Source of the DNA: Thermonema rossianum DSM 10300
GTDB lineage: Bacteria > Bacteroidota > Bacteroidia > Cytophagales > Thermonemataceae
Length of the DNA stretch: 64,000 nucleotides
NCBI RefSeq assembly: GCF_000426825.1
Contig: NZ_AUGC01000005.1
Coordinates: forward strand, 167,579-231,578
Reading direction: 5' to 3'
Of this stretch, positions 23,638 to 32,125 are shown piece after piece (position 1 is the first letter of the stretch; each line of letters begins with the position of its first letter). The notes under the pieces are model-generated. The model was given only the letters and a program-made list of their open reading frames with translations, searched no databases and was not told the DNA's origin. The position numbers were made by a program, and so were the translations under genes.

Positions 23638-26127
23638 ATGCACTCAAAGGCAAAAGTAGCATTTTTCAGCCTCCTCTCGATAGTTTTACTATCGGGGTGT
23701 TTCAGCATTCTTTCCCTCAAAGAAAATGAGTACATACTGTATGCCCAAGAAATAAAAACGGATTCTTTAGATAGTGACTTGTTGGAGCCATACTTGATGC
23801 AACGTCCCAACCGGAAAGTCTTTGGCTTCATGCCCTATGTGGAAATCTACTATTTAGGAAAGCAGTTTTTCAAGCCCGGACGCATCGAAAAACAAATAGA
23901 TGAAACCAAACAGAAGTATCAGCAAAAAATAGAAAAATACGTAGGCAACAATGACAAGGTGAACAAGCTGATTTACAAGAGAGATAAAAAAATAAAGAAG
24001 CTGGAAACCAAACTCAAAGAAGGTAATTTCCTTATGCGTGTGGTGGGTGAGCCACCGGTGATTTTAAACCAAAGCAAGAGTTATGAGTCGATACGCAACC
24101 TGCGGGAGTTTTTGCATACCAAGGGCTTTTTTGATGCGGAAGTAGCGCTTAAAATAGATACTATTTCCAAACAAGGACGATTAGCCAAGGCTACCTACAT
24201 TATCCATGAACACATTCCCTACCGGATAGACAGTGTTGCCGTTATCACCGCACAAACTGACCTTGATAGTCTCCTGCCGCCTTTTATTAGGCGTCAGTCG
24301 AGGCAAATGGTCCACTACGATCGCGACTATTTGGATAAAATACGGGCAGACATAGAAACCTATATGCGTGAGAATGGCTATTTCCGTTTTACGCGCGAAT
24401 ATGTAACTATTGAAGTGGATACTTCTCAAATGCAAAAGAAGGCAGATATCCGTTTTGTGGTAAATGCCCCCAGCAGAATTGATACCAATAAAGTGAATGT
24501 TCAAAGTTTGGGTAAAGAAATAGACCAAATTGCGCCTGATAATTTACAAGGGAAGCATTTGCGCTATCAGCTAACAGCCCCCTATTTTTTGGTTATTCCA
24601 TCGAATGGAGGCACAAACCGCATTGACACATCACAAGCCCGGCAATTTCAAACATATGATGGCAAACACATTCGTGTTTACTTGGCAGACAGGAATTTCA
24701 ATCCTGATATTTTAGCACAGCAAATTCATTTCCATGAGGGGGACTGGTTTCAGGAGTCAAGCATAAGAAAAACGCAGCAGTCACTTTCAACGCTTGACAT
24801 GTTTAAATTCATCAATATTAACTTAAAGGACAACCGTTCTACCAAGCTGACGCCCGTTATCAGTGCTGCCCCTATGGAGAAGTTTTCCTTCACCAGTGAA
24901 ACAGGTTTAAACGTGGTACAAGGGCTGCCGGGACCTTTCGTGAATTTTAGCCTAAAAAACAGGAATCCGTTTGGGGGAATGGAAATATTTGAGAACAGTT
25001 TCCGTTTTGCTATCGACGGCCAAACCAGCCTTACCGACCAGTCACAAATATATTCTACTACCGAGGTAAACTACAGTAGCTCACTCACCATTCCCCACTT
25101 TATCTTACCCAAGAAGTGGCAATATAAATTCCTGCACAAGCAACCAAAGACAATACTTGGCTTGTCTTTTAACTTTACCAACCGGCCGGAGTATACCCGG
25201 CGTAATTCCAACTTCTATATCAAATACCAATGGCGAAAGCTTCCCCATTACCGCTATGAATTTTCGCCTCTCGATATAAACATTGTAAATACAGACCGCA
25301 CCGCTGCACTTGACGCCTTCTTGGAGCAGTTGTCATCGCCAACAATACAGCAGAGCTTCCAAAATGCTTTCATTACCAGCTCTTATGGCAGCTGGACGTA
25401 CAACGATATATCAACTAATAATGTCATTTCACGCTTTGTGCGCTTTTATGGCGAATCGGGCGGCGCTGTTTTAAACTTTTTTAATGAAAAAATACTGAAT
25501 GCAGACAACACGCTTTTCGGTTTAAACTATTTTAAATATTTGAAGTTTTACACGGACCTTCGTTATCATTATCCACTATCCAAAGAATCAACACTTGCTA
25601 TGAGGTTTTTGGGCGGTGCTGCATGGCCCTATGGCAACTCCTCAACTATTCCTTATGAGAAGTTCTTTTTTGCAGGTGGCAGCAATAGTATCCGGGCATG
25701 GCCACCCCGGCGTTTAGGTCCCGGAAGTTACGACCATATAGATGATAGTGGCAACGTATCATATAGATTCGAACAACCCGGCAATATCATATTGGAAGGA
25801 AGTGTTGAATATAGGTTCAAAATCTGGTGGATTATCAACGGCGCCTTGTTTGTTGATATGGGCAATGTATGGACACTAAGCGAAGATACAGACCGGCCGG
25901 GAGGGCAATTTACCAACGAATTCTGGCGGGAAGTAGCCGTTGGTACCGGCTTTGGGTTGCGTTTCGATTTTACTTTTCTGTTACTTCGCTTGGATTTGGG
26001 AATCAAGGCGGTGGATCCTGCGCAGCCACAGGGTAACAGGTGGGTACTCAATAACATATCAATCAACAAACCTTTTAGCGGTAGTAATGCAGCCTTGCTA
26101 AATATAGGTATTGGATATCCATTTTAA
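23638..26127 (+). CDS. tamL: TamL-type Omp85 outer-membrane lipoprotein
   Basis: An 829-residue BamA/TamA-superfamily protein. The signal peptide ends in a lipobox (LLSGC, Cys21), the mark of the Bacteroidota TamL variant. A charged coiled region (about 85-130) and POTRA-like repeats (for example YESIRNLREFLHTKGFFDAEV and YDRDYLDKIRADIETYMRENGYF) precede a C-terminal 16-strand barrel (about 450-829). The barrel contains the conserved FFAGGSNSIRAW and ends in GIGYPF with a terminal aromatic residue. TamL works with TamB in outer-membrane assembly; no tamB gene is adjacent. hemF starts 33 nt downstream. Confidence 0.92.
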   Translation: MHSKAKVAFFSLLSIVLLSGCFSILSLKENEYILYAQEIKTDSLDSDLLEPYLMQRPNRKVFGFMPYVEIYYLGKQFFKPGRIEKQIDETKQKYQQKIEKYVGNNDKVNKLIYKRDKKIKKLETKLKEGNFLMRVVGEPPVILNQSKSYESIRNLREFLHTKGFFDAEVALKIDTISKQGRLAKATYIIHEHIPYRIDSVAVITAQTDLDSLLPPFIRRQSRQMVHYDRDYLDKIRADIETYMRENGYFRFTREYVTIEVDTSQMQKKADIRFVVNAPSRIDTNKVNVQSLGKEIDQIAPDNLQGKHLRYQLTAPYFLVIPSNGGTNRIDTSQARQFQTYDGKHIRVYLADRNFNPDILAQQIHFHEGDWFQESSIRKTQQSLSTLDMFKFININLKDNRSTKLTPVISAAPMEKFSFTSETGLNVVQGLPGPFVNFSLKNRNPFGGMEIFENSFRFAIDGQTSLTDQSQIYSTTEVNYSSSLTIPHFILPKKWQYKFLHKQPKTILGLSFNFTNRPEYTRRNSNFYIKYQWRKLPHYRYEFSPLDINIVNTDRTAALDAFLEQLSSPTIQQSFQNAFITSSYGSWTYNDISTNNVISRFVRFYGESGGAVLNFFNEKILNADNTLFGLNYFKYLKFYTDLRYHYPLSKESTLAMRFLGGAAWPYGNSSTIPYEKFFFAGGSNSIRAWPPRRLGPGSYDHIDDSGNVSYRFEQPGNIILEGSVEYRFKIWWIINGALFVDMGNVWTLSEDTDRPGGQFTNEFWREVAVGTGFGLRFDFTFLLLRLDLGIKAVDPAQPQGNRWVLNNISINKPFSGSNAALLNIGIGYPF

Positions 26128-26160
26128 ATTTTTATAAAGAGGTAAAAAATATCAACTTTT

Positions 26161-27072
26161 ATGATTGAGCTAACCAAAGAGTCAATTGCTGAATGGTTCA
26201 AAGAGTTGCAAGACCACATATGTCAGGAGCTGGAAGCCCTGGATGGAAAAGAAAAATTTATGGAAGAGCTTTGGAAGCGTCCCGGCGGGGGTGGAGGTAG
26301 AACAAGAGTGATACAGAACGGCAAGCTGATAGAAAAAGGCGGTGTTAATTTCTCGGCGGTATATGGTGCTACGCCCGCTCCTCTCGTGCAGAAAGGCGTC
26401 TTACCCGAAGGCGAATTCTTTGCCACAGGCGTATCGATTGTATTGCACCCATTCAACCCATGGGTCCCTATTATTCACATGAATGTGCGCTATTTTGAGG
26501 CAAGCAATGGACAATATTGGTTTGGTGGAGGTATAGATGCTACCCCCCATTACATTGACAAAACCGACGCAGCTGCTTTTCATAAACTTCTTAAAGATTG
26601 CTGCGATAAACACAATAAGAATTATTATGTTAAATTTAAAGAGTGGGCAGATAACTATTTTTTTATTCCTCACAGGCAAGAAACACGCGGAATTGGGGGT
26701 ATATTTTTCGACCGCTTGACTGAAGATAACAGTATGCAAAAAGATGATATATTCAACTTTGTAAAAGACGTAGGGTTTAGTTTTATTCCTGCCTACAAGT
26801 TGCTTATATCAAGTAAAAAAGACAAACCCTTTAATGAAAAACAAAAAGAATGGCAGCTTGTTCGCAGAAGCCGGTATGCTGAATTCAATCTTGTATATGA
26901 TGCAGGTACAAAATTTGGGCTTGAAACTCAGGGGCGCATAGAATCCATTCTTATGAGCATGCCTCCGCTGGCTGCGTGGAAATACAATTACCAACCGGCG
27001 CCCGGTTCCCAGGAAGCAGAAACATTGTCGCTCTTGAAGAAAGGGATAGACTGGATATCGTTTGCATCTTAA
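26161..27072 (+). CDS. hemF: Oxygen-dependent coproporphyrinogen III oxidase
   Basis: Converts coproporphyrinogen III to protoporphyrinogen IX with O2 in haem synthesis. The 303 residues have RPGGGGGRTRVI, the conserved VSIVLHPFNPWVPIIHMNVRYFE with FGGGIDATPHY, the dimer region and LVRRSRYAEFNLVYDAGTKFGL near the C-terminus. Its presence indicates aerobic haem synthesis. It follows tamL by 33 nt. A hairpin just after the stop is shared with the convergent ribE gene. Confidence 0.96.
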   Translation: MIELTKESIAEWFKELQDHICQELEALDGKEKFMEELWKRPGGGGGRTRVIQNGKLIEKGGVNFSAVYGATPAPLVQKGVLPEGEFFATGVSIVLHPFNPWVPIIHMNVRYFEASNGQYWFGGGIDATPHYIDKTDAAAFHKLLKDCCDKHNKNYYVKFKEWADNYFFIPHRQETRGIGGIFFDRLTEDNSMQKDDIFNFVKDVGFSFIPAYKLLISSKKDKPFNEKQKEWQLVRRSRYAEFNLVYDAGTKFGLETQGRIESILMSMPPLAAWKYNYQPAPGSQEAETLSLLKKGIDWISFAS

Positions 27073-27076
27073 AACC

Positions 27077-27103
27077 AAAGCATGGGGACTTCCCCCATGC
27101 TTT
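27077..27103. terminator. Hairpin between hemF and ribE
   Basis: An 11-bp stem (AAAGCATGGGG / CCCCATGCTTT) with a 5-nt loop lies between the convergent hemF and ribE genes and touches the ribE stop codon. The T-runs on either side are short (TTTATT on plus, TTTGGTTTT on minus), so it is probably a weak bidirectional terminator. Confidence 0.65.
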
Positions 27104-27689
27104 ATTGGTATCCTTTTACAAGGCGCTGCACATATTTTCCTATAATATCAAACTCTATATTGACCTGGTCACCTTCGGAAAGGAAACAAAAGTTCGTGTG
27201 CTCGTATGTATATGGAATAATAGCTACGGAAAATATACCATCTTCTGAATCTACAACTGTCAAGCTGACACCATTTACGGTAATCGATCCCTTAGGTACT
27301 GTAATTCCTTTTTCTGGCGGATATTTAAAGAAAAAGCGCCAACTCCCCTGCTCTTCTATTTTTTCTATGCAGGTAGCTGTAGTATCTACATGCCCTTGAA
27401 CTATATGACCATCGAAGCGTCCATGAACAGGCAAACAACGTTCCAAATTGACATTATACCCCACCTTCCAGCGGCTCAATGTGGTTTTATCAAGTGTTTC
27501 TTTAATTGCCTCTACCTTATAGGTGTTGTTATCAACTTCTATAACGGTTAAACAAACCCCATCATGTGCAACGCTTTGGTCTATTTTCAACTCTTTTGCA
27601 AAAGGGGCTTCTATTGTAAATATGCGGTTATTTTCTCTTGTATCTACTGATGTGACTTTGCCGATTGCTTCTACAATGCCTGTAAACAT
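27102..27689 (-). CDS. ribE: Riboflavin synthase (alpha chain)
   Basis: Dismutates two 6,7-dimethyl-8-ribityllumazine molecules to riboflavin. The start MFTGIVEAIGKV is the invariant family N-terminus; the in-frame Met 33 nt upstream is rejected. The 195-residue protein has two tandem lumazine-binding barrels, the first with SVAHDGVCLTV and the second with GHVDTTA and SITVNGVSLTV, as expected for the internal duplication. It is a single gene, convergent with hemF and divergent from pcm. Confidence 0.96.
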   Translation of the reverse strand: MFTGIVEAIGKVTSVDTRENNRIFTIEAPFAKELKIDQSVAHDGVCLTVIEVDNNTYKVEAIKETLDKTTLSRWKVGYNVNLERCLPVHGRFDGHIVQGHVDTTATCIEKIEEQGSWRFFFKYPPEKGITVPKGSITVNGVSLTVVDSEDGIFSVAIIPYTYEHTNFCFLSEGDQVNIEFDIIGKYVQRLVKGYQ

Positions 27690-27765
27690 ACTCAAAGATG
27701 TATTTTGGTGATTTAACGCCACAAAGTAGTATTTTTGTTCTATAAAAAAAAGCGAGGCATCACCT

Positions 27766-27773
27766 TATATTTG
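27766..27773 (+). promoter_or_regulatory. -7 element just before pcm
   Basis: TATATTTG matches TAnnTTTG exactly but ends only 3 nt before the pcm ATG at 27777. A transcript starting from it would be leaderless or would begin past that ATG, in which case translation would use Met11 (27807). Confidence 0.5.
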
Positions 27774-27776
27774 CTT

Positions 27777-28436
27777 ATGTATAAAGACGAATATAGACAT
27801 AAAGGCATGCGCCGGCAGCTGGTAAATAAGCTACGGCAAAAAGGTATCAAGGATGAACGCGTCCTGCAAGCTATTGAGCTCATCCCCCGGCATTGGTTTT
27901 TAGATTCAGCTTTTCTTGAGCATGCCTATCAAGACAAAGCGTTTCCCATAGATGAAGGGCAAACCATTTCACAGCCTTATACCGTGGCTTATCAAACCGA
28001 GCTGCTACAAGTAACACCGGGCATGCGAGTACTGGAAATAGGAACCGGTTCCGGCTATCAGGCTTGTATCTTGGCAGCCATGGGCGCTAAAGTGTTCACC
28101 ATAGAGTATCATGACAAACTATTCAAAAAAGCCAAGCAAATGTTTACGCTCATGGGGCTTGAAAAACATATTCAAGCGTTTTGCGGAGATGGAAGCAAAG
28201 GCTTGCCCCAATATGCACCTTTCGACAGAATACTTATCACTGCCGCAGCTCCCGGTATTCCAAAGGAGCTAAAGAATCAATTGGCCATTGGGGGACGCTT
28301 GGTGGCACCTGTAGGCGACCAACATACACAACGCATGCACTGTATTGTACGCAAAAGTGAGGATACATTCGAGGAAATCGTAGGGGATTTCTTTAAATTT
28401 GTACCTCTGTTAGGAAAATATGGATGGAAAAAATAA
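27777..28436 (+). CDS. pcm: Protein-L-isoaspartate O-methyltransferase
   Basis: Repairs isoaspartyl residues in aged proteins with S-adenosylmethionine. The 219-residue protein (start MYKDEYRHKG) has IPRHWFLD, the family signature with ISQPYTVAYQTELL, the SAM motif VLEIGTGSGYQACILA, and DRILITAAAP. An in-frame TTG further upstream is unlikely as start. The close -7 box raises the alternative of starting at MRRQLVNKL (27807). The thioesterase gene follows directly. Confidence 0.95.
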   Translation: MYKDEYRHKGMRRQLVNKLRQKGIKDERVLQAIELIPRHWFLDSAFLEHAYQDKAFPIDEGQTISQPYTVAYQTELLQVTPGMRVLEIGTGSGYQACILAAMGAKVFTIEYHDKLFKKAKQMFTLMGLEKHIQAFCGDGSKGLPQYAPFDRILITAAAPGIPKELKNQLAIGGRLVAPVGDQHTQRMHCIVRKSEDTFEEIVGDFFKFVPLLGKYGWKK

Positions 28437-28443
28437 ACACTCA

Positions 28444-28983
28444 ATGGCAAGAAAAGCAAAACCGGCAAAAGAGTCCCTTACTACCATGACAGAAATGGTA
28501 CTGCCCAACGATACCAACACTTTGGGCAACCTTATGGGAGGGCGTTTAATGTATTTCATGGATATCGCTGCTGCTATAGCTGCGCAAAAGCATTCAAACC
28601 GCATAGTAGTAACTGCCTCTGTTGATAATGTCTCTTTTAGACACCCCATTAAACTTGGAAACGTTGTTACTATCAAGGCACAAGTAACGCGCGCATTCAA
28701 CTCATCCATGGAAGTTCATTTAGAGGTATGGGCAGAAGACATACCTGCTCAAACAAAACACAAGACCAATGAGGCCTTCTATACATTTGTTGCAGTGGAC
28801 CAAACGGGGCGCCCGATAGATGTTCCCGAGGTGATTCCTGAAACAGAGGAAGAAAAGCGCTTGTATGAAAGTGCCATACACCGCCGTGAACTTCGTCTGA
28901 TACTCAGTGGCAGAATGCAAATACAAGATGCTACCGAGCTAAAGGAGCTGCTTTCGAAAAACCTGTATCCTACCACAGAGTAA
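28444..28983 (+). CDS. Acyl-CoA thioesterase, hotdog fold
   Basis: A 179-residue single-hotdog thioesterase of the YciA/BFIT kind that hydrolyses acyl-CoA. The core GNLMGGRLMYFMDIAAAIAAQKHSN includes the active-site helix, followed by VTASVDNVSFRHPIKLGNVVTIKAQV. The start is MARKAKPAKES, 7 nt after the pcm stop; an ATG 24 nt upstream would overlap pcm. The C-terminal 50 residues (PETEEEKRLYESAIHRRELRL) are the extension usual in Bacteroidota members. Chain-length preference cannot be read. Confidence 0.9.
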   Translation: MARKAKPAKESLTTMTEMVLPNDTNTLGNLMGGRLMYFMDIAAAIAAQKHSNRIVVTASVDNVSFRHPIKLGNVVTIKAQVTRAFNSSMEVHLEVWAEDIPAQTKHKTNEAFYTFVAVDQTGRPIDVPEVIPETEEEKRLYESAIHRRELRLILSGRMQIQDATELKELLSKNLYPTTE

Positions 28984-28984
28984 A

Positions 28985-29446
28985 ATGGCAGAAGAAAAAG
29001 CCTGGCTGCAATTCATATTCGACGATGCCCCACTCTACTTAATTAAAAATAGAGTGCAGTTAAGCAGCATTGTCTCTTTTGAAAAACCTTTGATATTGAT
29101 AGGCAAGCGCGAGGACCTGTCAATCACTGACAAAGGCAGCCTTTTTATTACAAAAATCATACAAGCCATGGGGCAACTGCTTCCCCATGGCTTAGGGCAA
29201 AATGAAGTGACTTTTTTATATACGGAAGACCTTCCGGAAGAAAGCATCTACGACCTGCACAACCGCTGGAGTATATTTTTTGGAATTGCCCCCCAACAGC
29301 TTTTTTCTAATTTATCTGCACCTTCAAAGTATAAAATACAAAAAGACTCTGTTGCCTTTTTATGGGCAGATACGCTGACCGACATACGAGACGATGAAAC
29401 AAAAAAGCGCCTTTTTTGGAAGGCGCTTAAGGAATTGCTGAAATAA
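28985..29446 (+). CDS. Hypothetical protein resembling DNA polymerase III psi subunit
   Basis: A 153-residue cytoplasmic protein that begins right after the thioesterase stop. I know no annotated Bacteroidota family for it. Its order of segments recalls HolD (psi) of Escherichia coli: a strand such as KPLILIGKREDL followed by a helix (SLFITKIIQAMG), a central FLYTEDLPEESIYDLHNRW, and a C-terminal LTDIRDDETKKRLFWKAL that parallels the E. coli ending LTDLRANPTARAALWQQI. That parallel comes from memory, not from a search, and the match is distant. If right, it would be a clamp-loader accessory that links to SSB. The 3' end contains the terminator of the convergent gene. Confidence 0.75.
   Translation: MAEEKAWLQFIFDDAPLYLIKNRVQLSSIVSFEKPLILIGKREDLSITDKGSLFITKIIQAMGQLLPHGLGQNEVTFLYTEDLPEESIYDLHNRWSIFFGIAPQQLFSNLSAPSKYKIQKDSVAFLWADTLTDIRDDETKKRLFWKALKELLK
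29399..29428 (-). terminator. Terminator of the TlpA-like gene inside the neighbouring coding region
   Basis: On the minus strand AAGCGCCTT / AAGGCGCTT (9-bp stem, 6-nt loop) is followed by TTTTTTGTTTC. It lies 20 nt past the TlpA-like stop codon but within the last 50 nt of the convergent hypothetical gene. Confidence 0.8.
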
Positions 29447-29448
29447 AT

Positions 29449-30612
29449 TTACTTACCAAGCAATTCTTGGAGTTTAGCTTCGAGAGCCGGTCCCCGTAGT
29501 CCTTTGGCAATAATGACGCCATCCGGGTCTATAAGATAAGTCATCGGTATGGCGTTCACATTGTAAAGGCGTGCCGCTTCATTTTGCCATCCTTTAAGGT
29601 CCGAAACATGAATCCATGTAAGCCGGTCCTTTTCTATAGCCTTCAACCATGCTTCTTTGTCCTCATCAAGAGATACACCCAATATCTCAAATCCCTTATC
29701 TTTGTACTTATTGTACAAAGCAACCACCTGAGGATTTTCCTTCCTGCATGGTCCGCACCAGCTTGCCCAAAAGTCAACGAGTACATATTTGCCGCGTAGT
29801 TTCGACAAACTAAAAGGGGTGCCGTCGGCTTTAGGTAAAGAGAAATCAGGAGCCATGCTTCCTTCCTCCGGTCCTGCACTCTGCACATCTTCAGACAGGC
29901 TCACTTGGGACATGTAGTCTATAAAACGCTTCACTGCCGAAGGCATGGGCTTGCCCTGATATGCTTTCTGCATTTTTTCTGCCAACTCCTTTAAAAAATC
30001 GCCATCATCCACCATATTAAGCAAGCTGGCAGCATAAATTACTGACACAGATGGTATAAGGGTATTGATAAGCGCTTTGGTTTTTTCAACCGATGTATAA
30101 TAGGACTTCCGGAAAACTTCTTCCAAAGCTGCTTTTCGTTCTTCATCTCCCGCTTGTTCTGCTTGAATGTATTCTCTTTGCAAAGAGTCGTTTACCATAT
30201 TAAAATCCCGCAGGATAGCAAGAAACTGAGCAATCTCCCGGTTGACCTTCGAGCCCTCTACCAAATCATATTTGGCAATGGGCGAATAGGCATCTATTTT
30301 TTGCAGGTGCAAAGAGCTGTCAACATAAATAGGAATACTGTTGTTGTTCTCGAAGCGAATTCTTCCAAATTCATTGACCGGTTCCACCTCGAACGAGAAC
30401 TGCCCTTTTTCATTGATTTGTGCAGTATCTATCGTCTTGTATTCATTTTCCTTAACCACATCCAGAAATACCTGGTGTAGTGTGTCTTGTGATAAGCCTG
30501 TGAATACCTCACCTTTTATTTGAATTTGGTTTTGCTTTCCTTCTTGGGAAGAACAAGCCACAAGCCCACCCAATAAGGCATAAATGGCTATATTTTTTAT
30601 TTTACTTAACAT
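29449..30612 (-). CDS. TlpA-like thiol-disulfide oxidoreductase lipoprotein with DUF4369 domain
   Basis: A 387-residue periplasmic lipoprotein (signal with lipobox LVAC, Cys20). An N-terminal DUF4369-like beta domain (about 30-125: IKGEVFTGLSQDTLHQVFLD) and a helical linker (about 130-240) precede a thioredoxin fold (about 250-387). The redox motif is WCGPC (about residue 283), preceded by GKYVLVDFWASW, with the cis-Pro in AIPMTYLIDPDG. It should reduce or exchange disulfides in envelope proteins. It stands alone, convergent with the psi-like gene. Confidence 0.92.
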   Translation of the reverse strand: MLSKIKNIAIYALLGGLVACSSQEGKQNQIQIKGEVFTGLSQDTLHQVFLDVVKENEYKTIDTAQINEKGQFSFEVEPVNEFGRIRFENNNSIPIYVDSSLHLQKIDAYSPIAKYDLVEGSKVNREIAQFLAILRDFNMVNDSLQREYIQAEQAGDEERKAALEEVFRKSYYTSVEKTKALINTLIPSVSVIYAASLLNMVDDGDFLKELAEKMQKAYQGKPMPSAVKRFIDYMSQVSLSEDVQSAGPEEGSMAPDFSLPKADGTPFSLSKLRGKYVLVDFWASWCGPCRKENPQVVALYNKYKDKGFEILGVSLDEDKEAWLKAIEKDRLTWIHVSDLKGWQNEAARLYNVNAIPMTYLIDPDGVIIAKGLRGPALEAKLQELLGK

Positions 30613-30640
30613 AATATTTTTTATTTAGGATTCTATAAAT

Positions 30641-32116
30641 CTATAAACGTTCCAACTCTTCTTGCAATAAACGTGTGGCCAACTTGGGGTCTGCCTTACC
30701 TTGGGTAGCACGCATCACCTGTCCCATAAACATGCCCAAGAGTCCCTTTTTGCCATTTTTATACTCCTCCACCTTATCGGGGAAGCGGGCAATCACCTCT
30801 TTTACAATCCCCAGCAGTTCGTCTGTATTGGTATTTACAATTAACTGATGTTGTTGCGCCAAAGCTTCGGGCTCAATGTCCGGATTTTCAAGCATCAGCG
30901 GATACAACTGCTTGGATGCAATGTTGTGTGTAATTTTCCCTTCGGCAATCAGGTTGACCAAATCGGCAATGGCCTTTGGCTTCAAAGGAAATTCATCAAT
31001 GGTATAAGCCAGCTCGTTGAGATATGCCTTGACCTGTACACTTATCCAGTTGGCCACTGCCTTGTACTCTTTGGTGTATTGACAAGCTTCGTCATAATAG
31101 AGTGCAATGTCCCGCTCTGAAGTCAACACTTCGGCATCGTACTCCGACAAGCCGTATTCCTTGGTAAACTTATCGAACAGCTCCCAAGGCAGTGGGGGCA
31201 TCTCTGCCTGTATGCGTTCTATCCACTCCTGCGTGACATATACGGGGGTCAGGTCGGGCTCGGGGAAGTAGCGGTAATCATTCAGCGATTCTTTTGTACG
31301 CAGGCTGTACGTTTGTCCTGTCTCGGCATTGAACATGCGTGTTTCCTGCACAAAGGACTCGCCACGCTCTATAAGTTCTGCCTGTCTTACAATCTCAAAC
31401 TCTATGGCTCTTTTTACGTTGCCAAAAGAGTTCAGGTTTTTCACTTCTACACGTGTACCGAAGCGCTCACTTCCCCGGGGGCGGATAGATACGTTTACAT
31501 CGCAGCGAAGTGAACCTTCCTCCATATTGCCATCGCATATGTCCAGATAGCGAACCAATTTTCTTATTTCCACCAAGTAGGCGTAGGCTTCATCGGCACT
31601 ACGTATATCAGGCTCACTCACGATTTCAATCAGAGGAACACCGGCACGGTTGAAATCCACAAAGCTCTCCTCCTCCCCTTCTATGTGCATCGATTTTCCG
31701 GCGTCTTCTTCTATATGAATACGCGTAATGCCAATAGCTTTGGTTGTTCCGTCTGGCAGCTTGATATGAATGGCGCCTCCCCGGCAGATAGGGGTTTTGT
31801 CTTGTGATATTTGATAGCCCTTAGGCAAATCGGGGTAGAAATAGTTTTTTCTATCGAAGAAGTTATATTCAGTGATTTGGCTACCACAAGCCAGCCCCAT
31901 TTTGATTGCGAAATCGAAAGTGCGTTTGTTTACTTTTGGAAGCACGCCCGGATGCGCCAATGTAACTACACTAACACTTGTGTTGGGCAATGCGCCGTAA
32001 ACAGCTTCTTCCGGTGCAAAGGCTTTGCTGCGTGTTTTGAGCTGGGCGTGCACCTCAAGCCCTATGACCGGTTCATATTTTTTTAATACTTCCTCTAATT
32101 TCATCATTTCAAACAA
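30641..32116 (-). CDS. gatB: Asp-tRNA(Asn)/Glu-tRNA(Gln) amidotransferase subunit B
   Basis: GatB holds the kinase and tRNA-binding parts of the GatCAB transamidosome that amidates Glu-tRNA(Gln) and/or Asp-tRNA(Asn). The protein has YEPVIGLEVHAQL at the N-terminus, DKTPICRGG, the signature VDFNRAGVPLIEIVSEPD, and the C-terminal YqeY-like tail domain (about 340-491, ending in ATRLLQEELERL). The true start may be the Met at 32104 (MKLEEVL) rather than the first Met; both fit the 9-nt gap after alaS. gatA and gatC are not in the window. Confidence 0.95.
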   Translation of the reverse strand: MFEMMKLEEVLKKYEPVIGLEVHAQLKTRSKAFAPEEAVYGALPNTSVSVVTLAHPGVLPKVNKRTFDFAIKMGLACGSQITEYNFFDRKNYFYPDLPKGYQISQDKTPICRGGAIHIKLPDGTTKAIGITRIHIEEDAGKSMHIEGEEESFVDFNRAGVPLIEIVSEPDIRSADEAYAYLVEIRKLVRYLDICDGNMEEGSLRCDVNVSIRPRGSERFGTRVEVKNLNSFGNVKRAIEFEIVRQAELIERGESFVQETRMFNAETGQTYSLRTKESLNDYRYFPEPDLTPVYVTQEWIERIQAEMPPLPWELFDKFTKEYGLSEYDAEVLTSERDIALYYDEACQYTKEYKAVANWISVQVKAYLNELAYTIDEFPLKPKAIADLVNLIAEGKITHNIASKQLYPLMLENPDIEPEALAQQHQLIVNTNTDELLGIVKEVIARFPDKVEEYKNGKKGLLGMFMGQVMRATQGKADPKLATRLLQEELERL

Positions 32117-32125
32117 TATTTTTAT

